From: Cerioporus squamosus
Lineage: Eukaryota; Basidiomycota; Agaricomycetes; Polyporales; Polyporaceae
NCBI GenBank assembly: GCA_022592435.1
Contig: JABYQS010000004.1
Location: 62,001-126,000, forward strand
DNA length: 64,000 nucleotides
Direction of reading: 5' to 3'
The notes beneath the pieces are model-generated. The model had not been told where the DNA came from. It searched no databases and saw nothing but the letters and a program-made list of their open reading frames with translations. This document shows, in pieces, positions 44,533-54,200 of the stretch. Made by a program: the position numbers and the translations under genes. The number at the start of each line of letters is the position of its first letter. The stretch's first letter is position 1.

Positions 44533-45336
44533 ATGTCCATTTGCTATCAGTTCGCAGAGAAGGGGACATGCAGGTTCGGCAGCAATTGTCGTTTTGAACA
44601 CGTCCTAGGGGCGCCGGGACGCAAGAAGGTATATCTCTAGTCTAGTCTAAAATCTCTTCTACAAGCCCACCTCCCTAACGCAATTGCTCAGAAACCGAAG
44701 GCGCACCGAACGGTCAGGGTCGTGACCCAGCAACGACCAGTCCCCGAGTGGATCGTCGGATTCTTCAGCTTCTACCCAGAATTCGACTACGATCCCGACC
44801 TCTCCTTCATGGACGAGTTCTATCGCATGTGCGATTACTTCAAGTAGCACCGTCATGAAGAAAGGACGCAAGCCCAGGACGCTATGCACCGGGCCATGAT
44901 CCTGCAGTTCAACCGCACCTTCGGTACCAACGCAGAGGACCTCGCCTCCTGGCAGAAAATGTGCGAGATTATCCAGATCGACCCGGTCCCAGACGAGCTG
45001 GAGGCTTGTCGTCGTGTGCGTACGTCGTCGTCGTGTTGACTTGTACTAACCTCTTACATCTCGCAGGCCGTCGTGACGTCCTACATCAATATCTGCGACC
45101 TCCTCGATGCTCCTTTCCTCGGGACGGCGCCGACCAGGTTCCCGACAGAGGTCGCGTTGAGTACTTACACTCAGGCTCACAGGAAGTTCTTTCCGAGGTC
45201 CGGAGTAGAGGCCGGGAGTCTTCTGGGATACTTGTTGCGCCACATCATGCATCCGCGGCCGGAGCGCGAGATCAAGCGCGAGGGTAAGGGAAGGCGTAAG
45301 GTCATGAGACCGCCTGTTGGCGTGGGTCGAACCTAG
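44533..45336 (+). pseudogene. Array copy A: CCCH zinc finger fused to a WQ-LC domain, with an in-frame stop
   Basis: Exon 1 (44533-44628) encodes MSICYQFAEKGTCRFGSN and CRFEHV, a C-x8-C-x5-C-x3-H zinc finger of the RNA-binding type. An in-frame ATG at 44452 is an alternative start. Exon 2 (44692-45015) carries the array domain: PEWIVGFFSFYPEFDYDPDL, MDEFYRMCDYFK, then TAG at 44845-44847, then continuing in frame with FNRTFGTNAEDLASWQKMC and DPVPDELEACRR. Exon 3 (45067-45336) reads AVVTSYINICDLLDAP, VALSTYTQAHRKFFPRSGVE and GSLLGYLLRHIM. Paralogues have a tryptophan near the stop, so a TGG-to-TAG change is likely. Everything downstream is open with good splice sites. It may be a recent pseudogene, a truncated zinc-finger gene, or a sequencing error. 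Confidence 0.75.
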
Positions 45337-45741
45337 CGAACGGCTACGACAATGCGATGTATATTCTGGTACCTGTACAGTTCGTCCGCGTCTCGTGTGT
45401 TCCTGAGGCGAAGAGGTAGCGTGAGTGAACCTTGTAAATATATGATGTCCTGACCTCCCGAGGTACACACAGATGAACTAGGTCGTGTATTCAGCATCAG
45501 TCTCTGCAAGTGCGGTCCCTCTCCGAACAAGTAGACGGCCGAACGCCGATGGAGACGTAAAGGAAGCTACCGCAGCACACTCTTCGGCGTCTCTTCTTCA
45601 TTCTACCAGACACTCGTTCCGCGTGCTAGACGCATGTCCCCGAGTTGGGCGCAGGCGAATATGAGGCCAAACGACCATGATTACAAGGTCTGTCCCGTAC
45701 CGCACTCGTCCCGCTGATAGCTCCATCACTCCCGTAACACC
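45337..45741. other. Spacer between array copies A and B
   Basis: These 405 bp hold no gene that I can support. They should include the 3' UTR of copy A and the promoter of copy B. Confidence 0.4.
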
Positions 45742-46550
45742 ATGGTCAACGCTTGGCTCACTTTACGGACGCCTATCTTGTTCCCGTTTGTGAGGAGCAT
45801 CGGCGCTGCAGGTCACTGCAGAACGACATCGACGTCAACCCGGGCAAAGGTTAGTAGTTGACCAAGGCTGTCTAACAAGGGCGATTGGTGACATGTACGA
45901 GTAGAAGGTCTCTAGCGTGGATGTCAAGGCGGCCGAAAATGGCAGAACTATGAAGACGGTCAAGACGGTCAAGGCGATCCAAACGGCTCAGATCAAGGCG
46001 GCCACGGAAGACCATATCGACCAGTTTTTTGCAAGCTATCCGGGGTTCGACTACCAGCCAACTGCGCCATTTTTCGACGAATTCAAGAGGTTGACGAAGC
46101 TGAAGGGGTGGGATGAGCGACAAAAGAAGCAGGAGAGGGGCAGGTTGGAGGTGGCCATGGCGAAGCTGTCCACATCAATGTACGGAAGGGAGGAGGACGA
46201 CCTCCTAGCGTGGCAGCGACTATGCAGCGCGCTGGGAACAAAGCCCATACCGGAGTCTCTCGATGAATGTCGACGGGTGAGTATTTGTGCGTCCAGTTGA
46301 TTGCGGGTGGTCCAACGGCCAACGTACAACTTCTCAGCTGGTTTCTCAGACTCATGTCAATCTGGTCGACTTCATTGCCAACCAGCGGGATCCAGGACAG
46401 CCTTTCCAGACTTTTGGGTCTGAGGACGAGCTCAGCACTTATACGCGTTTGACGGAGAAGGTTTACGGCCTCTCGGCCGCCAAACGCTCGGGTTTGCTCA
46501 GCCGCCTGCTCCGCCACATATATAGTATCCGAGAGGAATGTCAGATTTAG
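45742..46550 (+). CDS. Array copy B: intact WQ-LC domain protein with presequence-like N-terminus
   Basis: Exon 1 (45742-45849) encodes 36 residues, MVNAWLTLRTPILFPFVRSI and an acid-free Arg/Thr/Ser stretch ending TRAK, like a mitochondrial presequence. A 55-nt phase-0 intron joins it to exon 2 (45905-46276): DHIDQFFASYPGFDYQPTAP, FFDEFKRLTKLKGWDERQKK, DLLAWQRLCSALGTKPIPES, LDECRR. Exon 3 (46338-46550) reads LVSQTHVNLVDFIANQRDPG, DELSTYTRLTEKVYGLSAAK and RSGLLSRLLRHIYSIREECQ. It is the only copy with no lesion. The domain recurs in many Agaricomycete hypothetical proteins as I recall, with no known function. A shorter protein could start at a downstream ATG. Confidence 0.75.
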
Positions 46551-47120
46551 ACGAGGATGAGAGGGAAGAGGGAATAACTTATGTTTCTCCTGGGACTTAA
46601 TGTCATGTCATTCCTGCATTTCGCGAAGGCTTGAAAGGAAATCCTGTACTACTGTCACGAGAATAGATACTGCCCACAATAACTGTTTAGGTCAACTCAC
46701 CAGACGCAGCAGGTCCAGCTAGGATTACAAGGCTTGTCTCAACTTGCGGCAATCTCAGGCGATCCGTAGTGGCAAGCGCGCTACCGCAGCACACCTTGTA
46801 CCGAGCATGTGAAGGGTTTACGGAAAGGGTATGAATAGGCTCCCATCGGAAGACAGGTAGCCATGCTGCTTGTCGCACGCTGTATGCAAGGTGACCACGG
46901 ACGTGAGGCACAATGCGTCAAGTAAGGAGCGGCGGGAGGGACGTCAGCAGATAGCCCACAGAACTGTCCACTACTCTGTCTTGAGCAGCACTTCGTCATC
47001 CTCTGGCTCTCTCCCGCTACAGCACAAGTCTCAGGGCAGGTCTCTTGCATCCGCAGGAAACCCTGTTCGTACCCCGCGATCGCGTTTCTTGCACTCCGCG
47101 GCGATACCGTTGGCGGACAT
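46551..47120. other. Spacer between array copies B and C
   Basis: No gene is firm. The frame leading into the start codon of copy C is open upstream for about 50 codons without an ATG, so a longer 5' exon for copy C is possible. Confidence 0.35.
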
Positions 47121-47720
47121 ATGGTGAGTATTTTTCGGACTCGGATTCGTGATGCAATAACGAACCCAATCGCCTTATCGTTCATAGGCGGAGTCTGCGC
47201 CCAACCATATACACGGGTACTTCGCCAAGTACCCCGAATTCGACTATAACCCTGCCGCGCCATTTCTGAAGGAGTTCCGTCGACTGCTGCGGTTCAAGGG
47301 GTGGAACCACGACCCTGCTCGTTGCAGATTGGAGTGGGATGAAATCCATGACGCCATGGTCTTGCAGTTTAGTTAACACCATGTACAGCAGGCGTGCGGA
47401 CGATCTGAGCGCTTGGCAAAGCCTCTGCGACGCGCTTGGTGTTGACCCCATCCCTGACAACATCGCGCAATGCCGCAAAGCAAGCTCTAGTTCAGGCGAC
47501 AGATGAGAATATCCAGCTTACCTCTGTTTCTGGCAGATCGTGAAGAGCACGCATGTCAACCTTGTCGACTTCGTCCAACGACCCGATCCCGACCAGCCCG
47601 TCCGAAAGTTCCCAAGTGAGCGAGCTCTAAAAGCAGAAGAAGATCTTTCCGAAGACGAACGTCAACGCCGGGAGTCTCTTGAGAGACCTGCTGAGGAGAA
47701 TATTTCGCCCGCCTCCCTGA
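47121..47720 (+). pseudogene. Array copy C: frameshifted WQ-LC domain pseudogene
   Basis: An ATG (47121-47123) directly before a GTGAGT donor is joined across a 64-nt intron to AESAPNHIHGYFAKYPEFDY and then PFLKEFRRLLRFKGWNHDPA. The frame breaks at 47374-47376 (TAA). One extra base there restores RRADDLSAWQSLCDALGVDP and NIAQCRK. The next intron (47480-47536) has a GC donor (GCAAGC) and CAG acceptor, followed by IVKSTHVNLVDFVQRPDPDQ. A second indel near 47622-47640 shifts the family C-terminus KKIFPKTNVNAGSLLRDLLR into another frame, ending at 47720. Two independent lesions make this a pseudogene. The conserved intron position shows that it is a paralogue of A and B. Confidence 0.75.
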
Positions 47721-48026
47721 GGCGCTTTCGACTCCGGGCTCGACATTGACGCGTCGTTCCTGCGATGTATCCATATTTTCAACGGCCGTGACATTCCATA
47801 GCACATTACTACAGTAAGCTTGATTGTAAGGCAGAAAGCTGTACGACACTGGCATGATGCTTGAGGTGCATGGGATCGACGTGGTGGTGGTTCGAATCAA
47901 GGTGGAAGTGAGGTGGCTGTGCTCGCTGCTCGGCCGCGCCACCGTGAAACTTGGAACGTTCAACTTGATCCCGCCCTCGACCTGAGCCCCTTTCGTCGTC
48001 CACACAATCTTGGCACAACCATCAGC

Positions 48027-49580
48027 ATGTACAAGACTTCCGATGAAGACCCTTACACCAGCCTTCCTAGGAGATCCCGTAGCAATCTCCGCCGCGGCGA
48101 GCCGTTGCGTCAGCCGCAAGTTGAAGAAAACGAACTCCATCGCGAGAGGTTGCTGGAGTTGCTCAGCGTGACCATATCTCAAGAACGGGAGAGAATTCAG
48201 GTGCTCGCAAATACTCTGGATCTGGATGTCTCCTTAGACTCGTCGCTTCATGAACACGGCGGAGTGCAACACTTCTCTGACTCGGACGGCAACACTCCGG
48301 ACACAACGGACTCGTTTCGTAGACGACTTTGGAACTTTGGTGAGATCGCCAGCAAGAACGACTACTTGTTAACACCCATCCGGAAGAGGCTCTTCCCGAA
48401 GGCTAGCCCAAGCGTGCTGAGGAATCTTTTGAGCACACCTTCCCTCCGAATCTCCACTCCGGACGTCTCTGGACATCTCAGCGACATACCATCATCGGAC
48501 TCATCCCGACAGGCTAGAAGAGCGGCAGCTACAACGGAGAACGCCTATAATCTGCTAGCACGCGTATCTCCGCTGCAATTGAGATCGCCGGAGGTCACCC
48601 CGTTTCATCCGTCGGACCCAATCCCGTACCTCACGTCTCACAGCCTGCCACCCTCTCCTCCACAAAGTACCGAGCTCCCGTCCGCAGCGTTCCCTACGCA
48701 CTCGGGTTCCGATGCCGAGTGTGCTCTGTCTGAGCAAACGCCTAGCACGCGACTGGCCACCCCGTCTCCCGAACCGTATGCGGCACCTCGCGGATCCTCT
48801 CACGCCCGTTCTCGTCACGACCTCTTCCCGGATACGATCTCCTCCAACCTCCGCGCCTCCCCTTGCAGCCCTCTAGTCACCCGGTCCGCAGGAGGCGAGG
48901 GTATGCCCTCAGAGTCGTCACCCTATCTCCGGCCAGGCCTCTGTCGTCCGTCTGATCCGCGGCTCCTCATGCACAACCACCTAGCGTTTGGGGTCGTCCG
49001 CGATTTCCAGCGTGTACTGGACGAGCTTCAAGGCTTAGGTCCTAGGAATGCGGTCACGGGGTGCACGGTGTCCGCGATCGAGGAGGTCGGTCTAGTTCCG
49101 CCGTCGTCTCCGCCCCGCGAGTCCGTGCCCAGCCCCGACCCGAGGATGCAGGATCAAGCCATAGCGCGTTCTCAGGCAGCTGCGAGTCTCCTCGCGACCT
49201 CGTCTAGGGAGGACAACACCGCGGCTGCAGCGCGGCTTCTTCCTTCTCTAGGTCCCGATCTGGAAGACGGCTCGGCATACGACAAGCACGAACAGCGCAC
49301 AATCAAAGACTTCTCGTCCTGGGAGCGGCCTCTTGAGCTTGGAGACTGCGATTCTCGTCGATCAACGGCCGGTTCTCGTTCTGGACGCGGTGCCTCGTCG
49401 CAGCCTCCGACTTCTTCTAGTATCAGTGGAGTGCAGGAAGAGTTCGTCATCCTCCTCTCGGATCAGGCGTCGGAGGAAGAGGTACACGCTCGTCGACTTC
49501 GGGAGATGGCCGAAGAATTGCAGGAACTGGCGTGCTGGAGGAGGCAATTGGCGGAAGTCGTTTCGAACCAACGGCTGTAG
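48027..49580 (+). CDS. Disordered orphan protein with terminal coiled coils
   Basis: A single open frame from ATG 48027 (MYKTSDEDPYTSLPRRSRSN) encodes 517 residues; the frame is open further upstream but without an ATG. Near the start lies a helix NELHRERLLELLSVTISQER. The middle is Ser/Pro-rich and apparently disordered, with SPLQLRSPEVTPFHPSDPIP. A more ordered patch reads MHNHLAFGVVRDFQRVLDEL. The C-terminus is a coiled coil, HARRLREMAEELQELACWRR. I do not recognise a family. The protein lies 0.3 kb after the pseudogene C. Length and codon bias argue for a real gene. Confidence 0.7.
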   Translation: MYKTSDEDPYTSLPRRSRSNLRRGEPLRQPQVEENELHRERLLELLSVTISQERERIQVLANTLDLDVSLDSSLHEHGGVQHFSDSDGNTPDTTDSFRRRLWNFGEIASKNDYLLTPIRKRLFPKASPSVLRNLLSTPSLRISTPDVSGHLSDIPSSDSSRQARRAAATTENAYNLLARVSPLQLRSPEVTPFHPSDPIPYLTSHSLPPSPPQSTELPSAAFPTHSGSDAECALSEQTPSTRLATPSPEPYAAPRGSSHARSRHDLFPDTISSNLRASPCSPLVTRSAGGEGMPSESSPYLRPGLCRPSDPRLLMHNHLAFGVVRDFQRVLDELQGLGPRNAVTGCTVSAIEEVGLVPPSSPPRESVPSPDPRMQDQAIARSQAAASLLATSSREDNTAAAARLLPSLGPDLEDGSAYDKHEQRTIKDFSSWERPLELGDCDSRRSTAGSRSGRGASSQPPTSSSISGVQEEFVILLSDQASEEEVHARRLREMAEELQELACWRRQLAEVVSNQRL

Positions 49581-51284
49581 GCGAAATGGCATCGACAGTT
49601 AATGCGCAAAACCGTAAGTAATTCGCGCCTCCATCCAGCTAGTATGAACCGGAAATGAACGCGATATATCCCCGCTTGTTCAGACGACATCAGGGAAAAC
49701 TCCCCCTCATAATTAGCAATAAATTAGTGAGTAGATCGCAATAATGCTACTAATGTCAACTTACCGGTAGACATGTTAACCAACACAGAGATTGAAGCTC
49801 AAACACGCCCCTATGGTCAGCAACAGTCAAGCGACACAGTTTGTATCCCGGAGGTGTGCTGGAAATGCAACAATTCACCGTAGACAACGTTCAATGCAAC
49901 CCTTCTTTCCGAGTGAAGTACAACTGCACCTGCCCTAAACCAGGTCGGCAAAGCCCGGCAGGTGAAGCGCCCGAGAAAATCCTTCGCGACCTTGTCGCGA
50001 CTTACTCCTCGACCCTTGACGCGGGCTAACTTCAACCTTCCTCCTTGCTGCGGCTGCTCGCCTGACTTCCTGTGCTCGCTCTTCGTGCACCGCTCAAGAC
50101 TTACATGTTGTCTCACTCTCTGTGCTTACGGTGGATGGCCTCAGTCTCGCATCTGCAGTTCTAAGGTGTCTCGTTGCGCACACGGCTCTCAGGTACGCCT
50201 GTTCAATTTTTTTCTCTCAATTGGACAACACAGTCATCCCCCGTGGATGCTCAATACTAGATGACTTCTGGTGGCTCTCGACCGCTAGGCGATAGTATAT
50301 CTGCTGTAAGTCTCCTCTGTCGTTAGGTTGGGAGGCCGGGGATACTCACCAATGTGTATCCTCCAGCCGTCGCTGCCATCGATATCTTCTCATGGGATGC
50401 ATCGATCCCACTTACAGCAACCCCTCGTGCGCAGTTGTCTATAGGAGATGTGGGTGTTGGGTGTGCCGGTCACGAGTATATTGGTACGCAGCACAGCGGT
50501 AGGGTTCGAGTTTTGTTCTCAACCACCGCCAGTAAGTTCTCCGGCTATACGACATACCACGTCATGTCGTGTGTCTATAGCTCTTGCTCGAGCCGCATGT
50601 ACCGTGCACGGACCATCCTGCATTGCCTGGGCCTGATGCCAGGCCATGTCGCGCGGGGCTCATCACGTCGTGAGTACCCGGTAGGCGGAACATGCTTAGC
50701 GCATCCATTGCGTTACTAGGCTAGCGTCGTTCGACCGAGTAGATCATGTACATAGTTTGATGTACCTGTGTGTAAAGTATCAATGCCATATTATTCATAC
50801 TCTTCATTACGCGGATTGCTAGTGTCGTGAACGATCTGCAGCCTGCAGTCCCCATGTGAGCGCTCTAATCGCCTCTAATGCCACACTACTGACCTCTCAT
50901 TATAAAGGGACCTCGAGTTTTAGTATAATCGTCTAATGCCCGCTAATTGCCATAATTATGGTGGATTAGGGGCCATTAGGACGGGGAGTTTTTCCTGATG
51001 GACATACCTTCCTCGTTTCACTTTCAGAACTCTCATGATTATCAACCGACCAACTTTCCTCAAATGGACAGCGGACACCCGCTCGCATGTACATTATTGC
51101 ATGATTCATAGTGGAGTACAGACATTGAAGACATGGGTCGAAACGAAGCGTGGAAGGAGAACCGAATGTATGACTACAGTAGTGCGGGTATCGATGACCT
51201 GCTAACGGATGAGCAATGAGACTCTGATGAATACTTGGGACGTCAATGTAATCTACTAATAAGTGCAAGAAGCAGACTCATAGC
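49581..51284. other. 1.7-kb stretch with possible tiny genes, none firm
   Basis: A mini-frame at 49773 encodes a 36-residue peptide ending VCIPEVCWKCNN, with three cysteines. At 50354-50719 an open frame contains AAIDIFSWDASIPLTATPRA and GCAGHEYIGTQHSGRVRVLF, which looks protein-like but lacks a clear start. From 50740 to 51000 the DNA is AT-richer with repeated CTAAT/ATTAG motifs. Nothing is called as a gene. Confidence 0.3.
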
Positions 51285-54200
51285 CTAGCCGCGGCGTGGG
51301 GTGCTGACGCGTCCGTCGATCCGCCGCATCTCCCGCTCCAGATGGTCCATTGACGGTCCGGACGCGAGGGCGGGTCCTCGGGCGCCGTGCTTGTCAAACA
51401 TGTATGCGAGGAAGTTCTTCTTCTCGTCAGGCAGGCCATCGAGAAGCGTGAAGAGGTGGGTCTCATCGCGCAGAATCATCTGGGCAGCGATGGTGGCGGC
51501 TGTGGCAGCCTCTCGCACTGCCAGAGAACTACTTCCGGCCGTGAACGTCAAAGCCTATGGGACGGGGGAGAGGGGTGGGTACGAAGATGATCAGCTGGGT
51601 GCTAGAGGTGGCACATCAGGCAGGACAGAGGAAACGTAACGCACCGAATTCAGCGTGGACCGTAGTCGAGGCAATTCCTCTTCCAGAACTTCCGAGGGGA
51701 GACGTAGGAAGAACTTTCCAAGCGCTATCAGACCGAACGCATAGGTTCCATCCCTAATCTCCGTGGTCGCCGACGGGGGAAGGGGCGCATCCCAGAACGC
51801 GCGGAGAGCCGCATGCAGGGTCGTCAGACCATACACGGGTTCAATGCGGCTCGTGAGTGTATCTCGGAACAAGTTGGTCGCTTGCATCACCTGTGAAGAC
51901 GTAAGCACCGTCGCACCGCAGCCGCGGGATTGAACCCAAACAGACAGCACGAGCACGTACGTTGATTTGGCCGCAATATCTGATTTGCAGAAGCACGTTG
52001 AAGATATCAGCCTCGCGCCCTTCGAGCAGCGGCGCCTGGTTCTCCAGCATTTCCCACAAGACGATCAAGCCGTACTCGAGTTCTTCGGCATTCTAATTGA
52101 ATCCATGAGAACGCGTCCTATCAGCCATTGACCCCAGGTTCCGCAGTCACGTACACACTCACCTTTCGAGGGTCCAAGAAGTTCACCAGCGCGTTGAACA
52201 ATTGATCGAACAGCCTGTCCTGTCTCCAGTACTCGGACTTACTTGGGGTCAACTGTCGTCCGAGTCCGTCGAGTGGGGAGGGTGTGAGAGGCACGGAGAA
52301 AGCCGGGCTGATAGGTGAGAGTGGCTCGTGGACAGGGTTCCGCATGCACAACCGTGCCAGCTTCTTGAGCACGGGGACGTCCGCTGAACCTTGCTCCAGC
52401 GGCGCAATGTAAGTCTTCAGGGTTTCCTCTCTATCAGGGGTCCCGATGTCCTCATGTGGGGTTGGCAACTTGAGCACTGGGCGGCGCGAACAGAGCATCA
52501 TCAGCATACACAATCAGAAAGTGTGCCCACAGACACTGCACCATGGGACCAACTTACAAGCCATCCTCTTCGCCCACCACTGCCCGGCGCTGTCGCGACC
52601 GTCGACCATCGCGAACAGAGATGTCGACTTGCCATTGGAAGCCGGGCTATCCTGGAAAAGCGCCGCCTGCTGCATTATCGCCGCGTTGCGCTTGTTGCTT
52701 ACCGGCGTCCGCGGCAGCGTGGGTGCGGCGCTCCCACCGCCAACTCTAGGTTTGGGCTTGCCTCCCTGCCCTTGCCCGTTCCGCAGGAGCAGGGCTGCTG
52801 GAATGGGCGACGGATGTGCGTGGTCCTCTTCGGGCTCAACCAGCTCGAGGAGCCGCTCCGCGGCGCTCTCGGCTTGCTCCGCCCGGGCGCGCATCGCGTC
52901 CTCTACGAGCGGCTGCGCAATCCCAGCCGGGGGCGAGCTCGTCCCTGTCGAGAGCGCGTTGGAGAACAGCTGCTTGGAGGCCGTCGAGACGGGAGAGAAC
53001 GAATTGGCCTGCGAGTTCGATCTCGGCACGGGCGGCGGGTATCGCTCGTACGGCGTCGAGAACGAGATCAGGTTCACGGACTCGTCCATATCCATGTCCA
53101 TATCCGAGTCGCTGTCCTCAGGCACAGGAATGTTCGTCGCCAGAAGAAGGGACTCGTCATCGTTCCCGACGAACTGGTGCAAGCCAGCTATAGAGAGCGA
53201 GTCGCGCTGGACGGGCACTGCCGCTGCCTGGCGAACCCTTTGTGGTCGAGGTGTTGGGGAAGTGAAGTTGGCGACAGATCCAGGTGGAGACGCGGGCAAC
53301 GCCGTTTCGACGGCTTTCCGGAATGTAGAATTCGAGGCTGGCGGGGGCGTGCTCAGGGACGTGAGAGGAGACGAGAGACGTCGCCGAAATGTTTGGTCTG
53401 CTGCTGGTGGGGACGGCGGCGAGGCGCTATGTGGGTGTCTTGGAGGACTCCGCGCGCTTGTATTCGAGACCACACCGGCACTTGTCGACCGAGAGAGCGT
53501 ACCTCCAGAAAGAATTCTCGACCTGGGCGGCGACGAGCGCGAAACCGGGGATGTGGCACGAATTGCACCCGTCGAGCTACTCGTCGAGAACGACGGAGAG
53601 GTAGGCCGCCTGGTGGGCGGTGACGTCGCGCGTATCGTATGCGAGGTAGAGGTCGCCTGGTGCCTCAAGCTGGGCGGTGCGGTCGCGATAGCCTTCGCTT
53701 TGGCTCGACTAGCAGCGATCGCGGCCGCGACGCTGCTCTTCTTGGTCTTGGGCGGCGACCCAGCGCTAGGAAGGGTTGCGAGCGCGTCAGGGTTCGGACA
53801 CGCCTTTTCCAGCTGCTTGCGCGACACCGAATCAAGGGACTGCAGGATCGCAGCCCCCCGGTCTGGCCAGATCTTTTGGAATATCCAAAACATCTGCCGC
53901 GCGTTGTCCCGCACACCCGCGTTCGCGTCGCCCAGCGCCTTCTTGACGATCTTCTCCAGAAGATCGATCCCGCCCGTGGCCTCAATCGAATGCATATAGC
54001 GCACGCCGTGTACTTCGAGGTACGTTTTCACGTGACCGATAGCGTACTGGCGCGTATTGATGGCCTTGTCTTGCAGGGTGTTCCACAGGAGGGGAATGAT
54101 GAGTTTGGGTGGTGCGGACGCATGCTGGATCAGAACGGTGACAGTAGCCTGAGAGGTCTGGGCCGCAATTTTCTTGGTAAGGTTCGCCAGCCGGAGAAGA

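Noticed and set aside
47880..47910. GGTTCGAATC, a B-box-like string
   Set aside because: No A box, acceptor stem or cloverleaf surrounds it, so no tRNA gene is called.
52391..53999. Two plus-strand frames of over 400 codons opposite the CLASP gene
   Set aside because: The minus strand encodes clear CLASP TOG and linker sequence; the plus frames are Arg/Gly-rich antisense shadows.
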